Source: Hydrogenophilales bacterium 28-61-23 | GTDB taxonomy: Bacteria; Pseudomonadota; Gammaproteobacteria; Burkholderiales; Thiobacillaceae | DNA: 64,000 bases | NCBI GenBank assembly: GCA_002281555.1 | Contig: NCGJ01000002.1 | Span: forward strand, 372,001 to 436,000 | Direction: 5' to 3' | Part shown: positions 61,777 to 64,000 of the stretch, piece after piece | How positions within the stretch are numbered: position 1 is the first letter of the stretch | Layout of the letters: every line of letters starts with the position of its first letter | Position numbers and translations under genes: made by a program | The notes under the pieces: model-generated | Told to the model about the DNA's origin: nothing | The model's database searches: none | What the model saw: the letters and a program-made list of their open reading frames with translations, nothing else

Positions 61777-63264
61777 TCAGGGCAGCATTTTGTAGCTGAT
61801 CCGCGCGCCGGGATTCAGGGCGATGCCCGAATTGACCGTCAGCGCCGCCGCGACAACTTTCTGCAGGTCGCTCAGGATGGCGCCCGGGATGGGCGCGAAG
61901 GCGGCCTTCTCCTCCTCCGATATATCCGCGAACAGGGCGCTCAGCATGAAGTGCGGGTCCAGGTAGCTGACCACCAGGGTTTCCAGGCTGCCGTTGCCGT
62001 CCTGGTCGATGATCTGCACAGTGATCTCGCAGGGCAGGGCGGTCACGTGATGCAGGCCGGTGCTCATGGCCATCTTGGCGTACTTGGGCGAACAGGCCTC
62101 GATCACATGGTTGTTGCCGGGCAGGGTGAGCGGCGTGGCGCGCGCCGAACGCCAGCTCGAACCAGGGCTCAGGATGCTGTCCAGGGGCGTGCCATTGACG
62201 ACCGTCGGGTGCGTGCCCTGGGTCGGCGTGTTGTTGATGCTCATGGTGTTGATGATGGCCTGGGTCACCGCCGTGGACTCGGCCGCGCTGAACGCCGCGC
62301 CGTCGGCCTTGGTGTAGCCGATATGCAGATAGGGCGACTGGTAGGGCGAGTTGGCGACCACCTCGACCACCTGCTCCATGCTCCGGTATTTCGGCCCGAG
62401 CTGCTTGTCGACGACCTTGGTCTTGGCGTCGAACTCGGTCATGGCATGCAGCACGACCGCCCGGATCTCGGCCTTGACCTGGGGCGGCAGGTCGGCGATC
62501 GCCTCGGCGAAGGCCGGGTCGGCCATGTCCGCGCTGAACAGCACGTCGGTGAAGAACAGCGAGAAGATGGCGTTGGGGTCGAGCATGTCGACATAGATGT
62601 GCTCGTCGTCGTTCCAGATGGAGACCTCGCAGGGCAGCGCGGGGGTATGGCTGTAGCCGTTGACGATCTTCCGGTCGCCGACGATGGGCGAGACCCCCAG
62701 GGCCTGTTTGGCGTAGTGCTCGTTGCAGAAATCCAGCACGCTGGCCTTCTTGGTGTTGGCCGCAGTTACCGTGCCGTCCGCCAGATAGGCCGGGTCATTG
62801 GGGTCGATGGGCTCGGGCGAGGGGATTTCGATGATGGCCTGGCTGATTTCGGCATCCGTGCAGGTCTGGGTCTTGCGGCAGTTCAGGGAGGTGCCGCCCA
62901 GCACCCAGTCGTCGCCCTTGATGATGGTCGTGCCGAGCACGGCCGAGTCCTTGTAGCGGGCGACGTAATTGGCCAGGGCCAGGGCGGCGGCCTGCACCTT
63001 GGCGTAGGTGGCCTTGTGGTCGACCTGGCCATTTTCGTCCCGCACCACCGGCAGGCGCGCCACGCGGTTGTAGGGGGTGATGGTGGCGAAATCGTCATGC
63101 CCGTAACCGTGGCCATGGCCATGCCGGTGTTCGTGGCCATGGCCCGCGAGCGCCGGCTGCATGCTCATGGCCAGGCCCAGGACCGCCGTGCCGCACAGGG
63201 TTTTCCTGACCCAGCCCTTGCCGGGGGCCTGGGTTGGTTTTTTGTTATTGGATTTACGCTGCAT
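61777..63264 (-). CDS. Exported His-rich protein with two DUF302-like units
   Basis: 495 residues from ATG 63264, with GAGGAGA 10 bases upstream; the frame extends further but into a structured leader. Signal peptide 1-40 (ends ALA). Residues 41-57 are a metal-binding-type run with seven His (GHGHEHRHGHGHGYGH). Two related units follow, each with CxxxYAK, then LPCE and a DP turn: CNEHYAKQALG / LPCEVSIWNDD (near 210) / MLDP, and CSPKYAKMAMS / LPCEITVQ (near 410) / YLDP. This resembles DUF302, a small soluble domain linked to thiosulfate/sulfite and cytochrome genes. Probably periplasmic and metal-loaded. Function unknown. Confidence 0.78.
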   Translation of the reverse strand: MQRKSNNKKPTQAPGKGWVRKTLCGTAVLGLAMSMQPALAGHGHEHRHGHGHGYGHDDFATITPYNRVARLPVVRDENGQVDHKATYAKVQAAALALANYVARYKDSAVLGTTIIKGDDWVLGGTSLNCRKTQTCTDAEISQAIIEIPSPEPIDPNDPAYLADGTVTAANTKKASVLDFCNEHYAKQALGVSPIVGDRKIVNGYSHTPALPCEVSIWNDDEHIYVDMLDPNAIFSLFFTDVLFSADMADPAFAEAIADLPPQVKAEIRAVVLHAMTEFDAKTKVVDKQLGPKYRSMEQVVEVVANSPYQSPYLHIGYTKADGAAFSAAESTAVTQAIINTMSINNTPTQGTHPTVVNGTPLDSILSPGSSWRSARATPLTLPGNNHVIEACSPKYAKMAMSTGLHHVTALPCEITVQIIDQDGNGSLETLVVSYLDPHFMLSALFADISEEEKAAFAPIPGAILSDLQKVVAAALTVNSGIALNPGARISYKMLP

Positions 63265-63302
63265 TTCACTGTCTCCTCGGTTGATTGATGTCGCTTCGGG
63301 TG

Positions 63303-63418
63303 GGCGAGTCATGAATGCCCGGTTCCTGCCCGGGCCCGCCACTCTTCCCCTTCGTGGTGGCGGCCCGGCGCCGGGATTTCCCCATTCAGACACCCTGAAT
63401 GGCGTCCCATGACTCGCC
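63303..63418 (-). promoter_or_regulatory. Structured 5' leader of the DUF302 gene
   Basis: An 11-bp closing stem (GGCGAGTCATG at 63303-63313 with CATGACTCGCC at 63408-63418) encloses hairpins CCATTCAG/CTGAATGG, CCGCCAC/GTGGCGG, GCCCGG/CCGGGC and a self-complementary CCCGGCGCCGGG. It ends 38 bases before the start codon and the ribosome site. The layout is like a riboswitch or protein-binding leader; I know no family that matches. The rest of 63265-63615 is otherwise empty. Confidence 0.5.
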
Positions 63419-63615
63419 TCCGATGTCCAAATTAACAGTCCGGGAGGGGAATGCCAGTTACTTGTTCGTCGATATTCGTATGGATGCGTCGAGATTTATT
63501 CCGTTACGAATCAATGGGATATTTCGTCTAATCGGTGCGTTTCGACGAAAACGGACGGCGGGTGGGGCGGGAACGGCAAGGCGCCCGGTCGGGCGGCGCG
63601 AGGGAAGGGGACGGA

Positions 63616-64000
63616 TCAGTCCGCGGAGGGCTTGATACCCGAGATCAGCAGTCGGAAATCGCTCAGCGCCTGCTGGAGCTTCTTGCGCTCCAGGGTCGAT
63701 TTGCGGCCCAGCTGCTTGAGCACGAACTCGGCGGTATCGATGACCCGCTGGGTGCGAGGGTTCTTGGGGCAGGTCTCGATGTTCAGGTATTTGTCCAGGG
63801 TGCGGGTGGTGGGGGTCGACTTGTCGATATACACCGGCCAGATGCGGCTTTCCTCGGCCAGGTCCAGCTTGCTCTTGTCCAGGTCGTGTTCCCAGCAGGC
63901 CAGGGCGCAGAGCATGACATTGACTGTCTGTTCGCGGATGGCCGGCCGCTCGGGGCCGGATTCCGCGCCCTCGCCACCCAGCAGCTCGATGCTGGATGCC
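63616..64000 (-). CDS. Unknown protein, N-terminus outside the window
   Basis: The frame is open to the right edge; at least 128 residues are visible and ATG 63915 is probably internal. Visible text includes IELLGGEGAESGPERPAIRE, then VNVMLCALACWEHDLDKSKLDLAEESR, IWPVYIDKSTPTTRTLDKYLN and KNPRTQRVIDTAEFVL. Mostly helical and charged, no signal or membrane segment in the visible part. The ending DFRLLISGIKPSAD has no family I recognise. It ends 200 bases upstream of the DUF302 leader, on the same strand. A soluble regulatory protein is possible, not supported. Confidence 0.6.
   Translation of the reverse strand, partial: ASSIELLGGEGAESGPERPAIREQTVNVMLCALACWEHDLDKSKLDLAEESRIWPVYIDKSTPTTRTLDKYLNIETCPKNPRTQRVIDTAEFVLKQLGRKSTLERKKLQQALSDFRLLISGIKPSAD

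Noticed and set aside
61648-63288. 546-codon plus-strand frame opposite the DUF302 gene
   Set aside because: The minus strand has a signal peptide, ribosome site and repeated motifs; the plus frame is Gly/Asp/Val-rich shadow.
61531-64000. Genomic island integrated at tRNA-Arg
   Set aside because: No integrase, no second copy of the tRNA 3' end and the window ends too soon to judge.

Overview
The window reads as a chromosomal segment of a Gram-negative betaproteobacterium. The evidence is a GC-rich sequence, a complete division and cell-wall (dcw) cluster ending ftsZ-lpxC, UbiD, cytochromes c4 and c5, and several PEP-CTERM (exosortase-sorted) proteins. I cannot name the genus. No exosortase, transposase, phage or CRISPR locus is visible here.

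Layout. Positions 1-5.6 kb hold a tandem run of seven PEP-CTERM genes: the first is cut by the window edge and the last carries a frameshift. The passenger domains are unrelated but the signal peptides and sorting tails are nearly shared. Next come a small lipoprotein, ubiD, a cyclic-nucleotide-binding/rhodanese fusion and an ankyrin protein (5.7-9.4 kb). On the minus strand, 9.4-13.5 kb holds a large helical-repeat protein, a small conserved ORF and a response regulator fused to TPR-like repeats. From 33.3 down to 13.6 kb runs mraZ-rsmH-ftsL-ftsI-murE-murF-mraY-murD-ftsW-murG-murC-murB-ddl-ftsQ-ftsA-ftsZ-lpxC plus a small membrane protein. Most start and stop codons overlap, so translation is probably coupled. 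The operon has a recognisable sigma70 promoter with MraZ-type operator repeats. RNase P RNA (rnpB) lies just upstream.

34-54 kb is an envelope/exosortase-associated accessory region. It holds the TPR lipoprotein PrsT, two LolC/E-like ABC permeases, their likely ATPase, a DUF1302-like outer-membrane barrel and a LolA-like periplasmic protein. It also holds a GT1 glycosyltransferase, a GMC oxidoreductase fused to an SRPBCC domain, a left-handed beta-helix acyltransferase and a PEP-CTERM protein behind a sigma54 promoter. A minus-strand set follows: VAO-type flavin oxidase, thioester-reductase-like SDR, acyl-CoA ligase, PP-loop ATPase, a decayed ThiF gene and a FeeM-like N-acyltransferase. Together these look like a pathway that makes, modifies and exports a lipid-like product; that is inference. 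55-61.3 kb is housekeeping (PilZ/YcgR, hemB, engB, cytochrome c4, rep, cytochrome c5). The right end has tRNA-Arg(CCG), a 38-bp perfect palindrome, a His-rich protein with two DUF302-like units behind a structured leader, and a truncated unknown gene.

Most unusual signal: several essential genes of the dcw cluster carry in-frame insertions made of short palindromic or tandem DNA repeats. One repeat family occurs in murB, murF and ftsI and is read in different frames. A different tandem repeat sits in murE, a hairpin sits in murD, and rnpB is about 130 nt longer than usual because of extra hairpins. This resembles in-gene palindromic elements known from Rickettsia, but here in a betaproteobacterial cell-wall operon.
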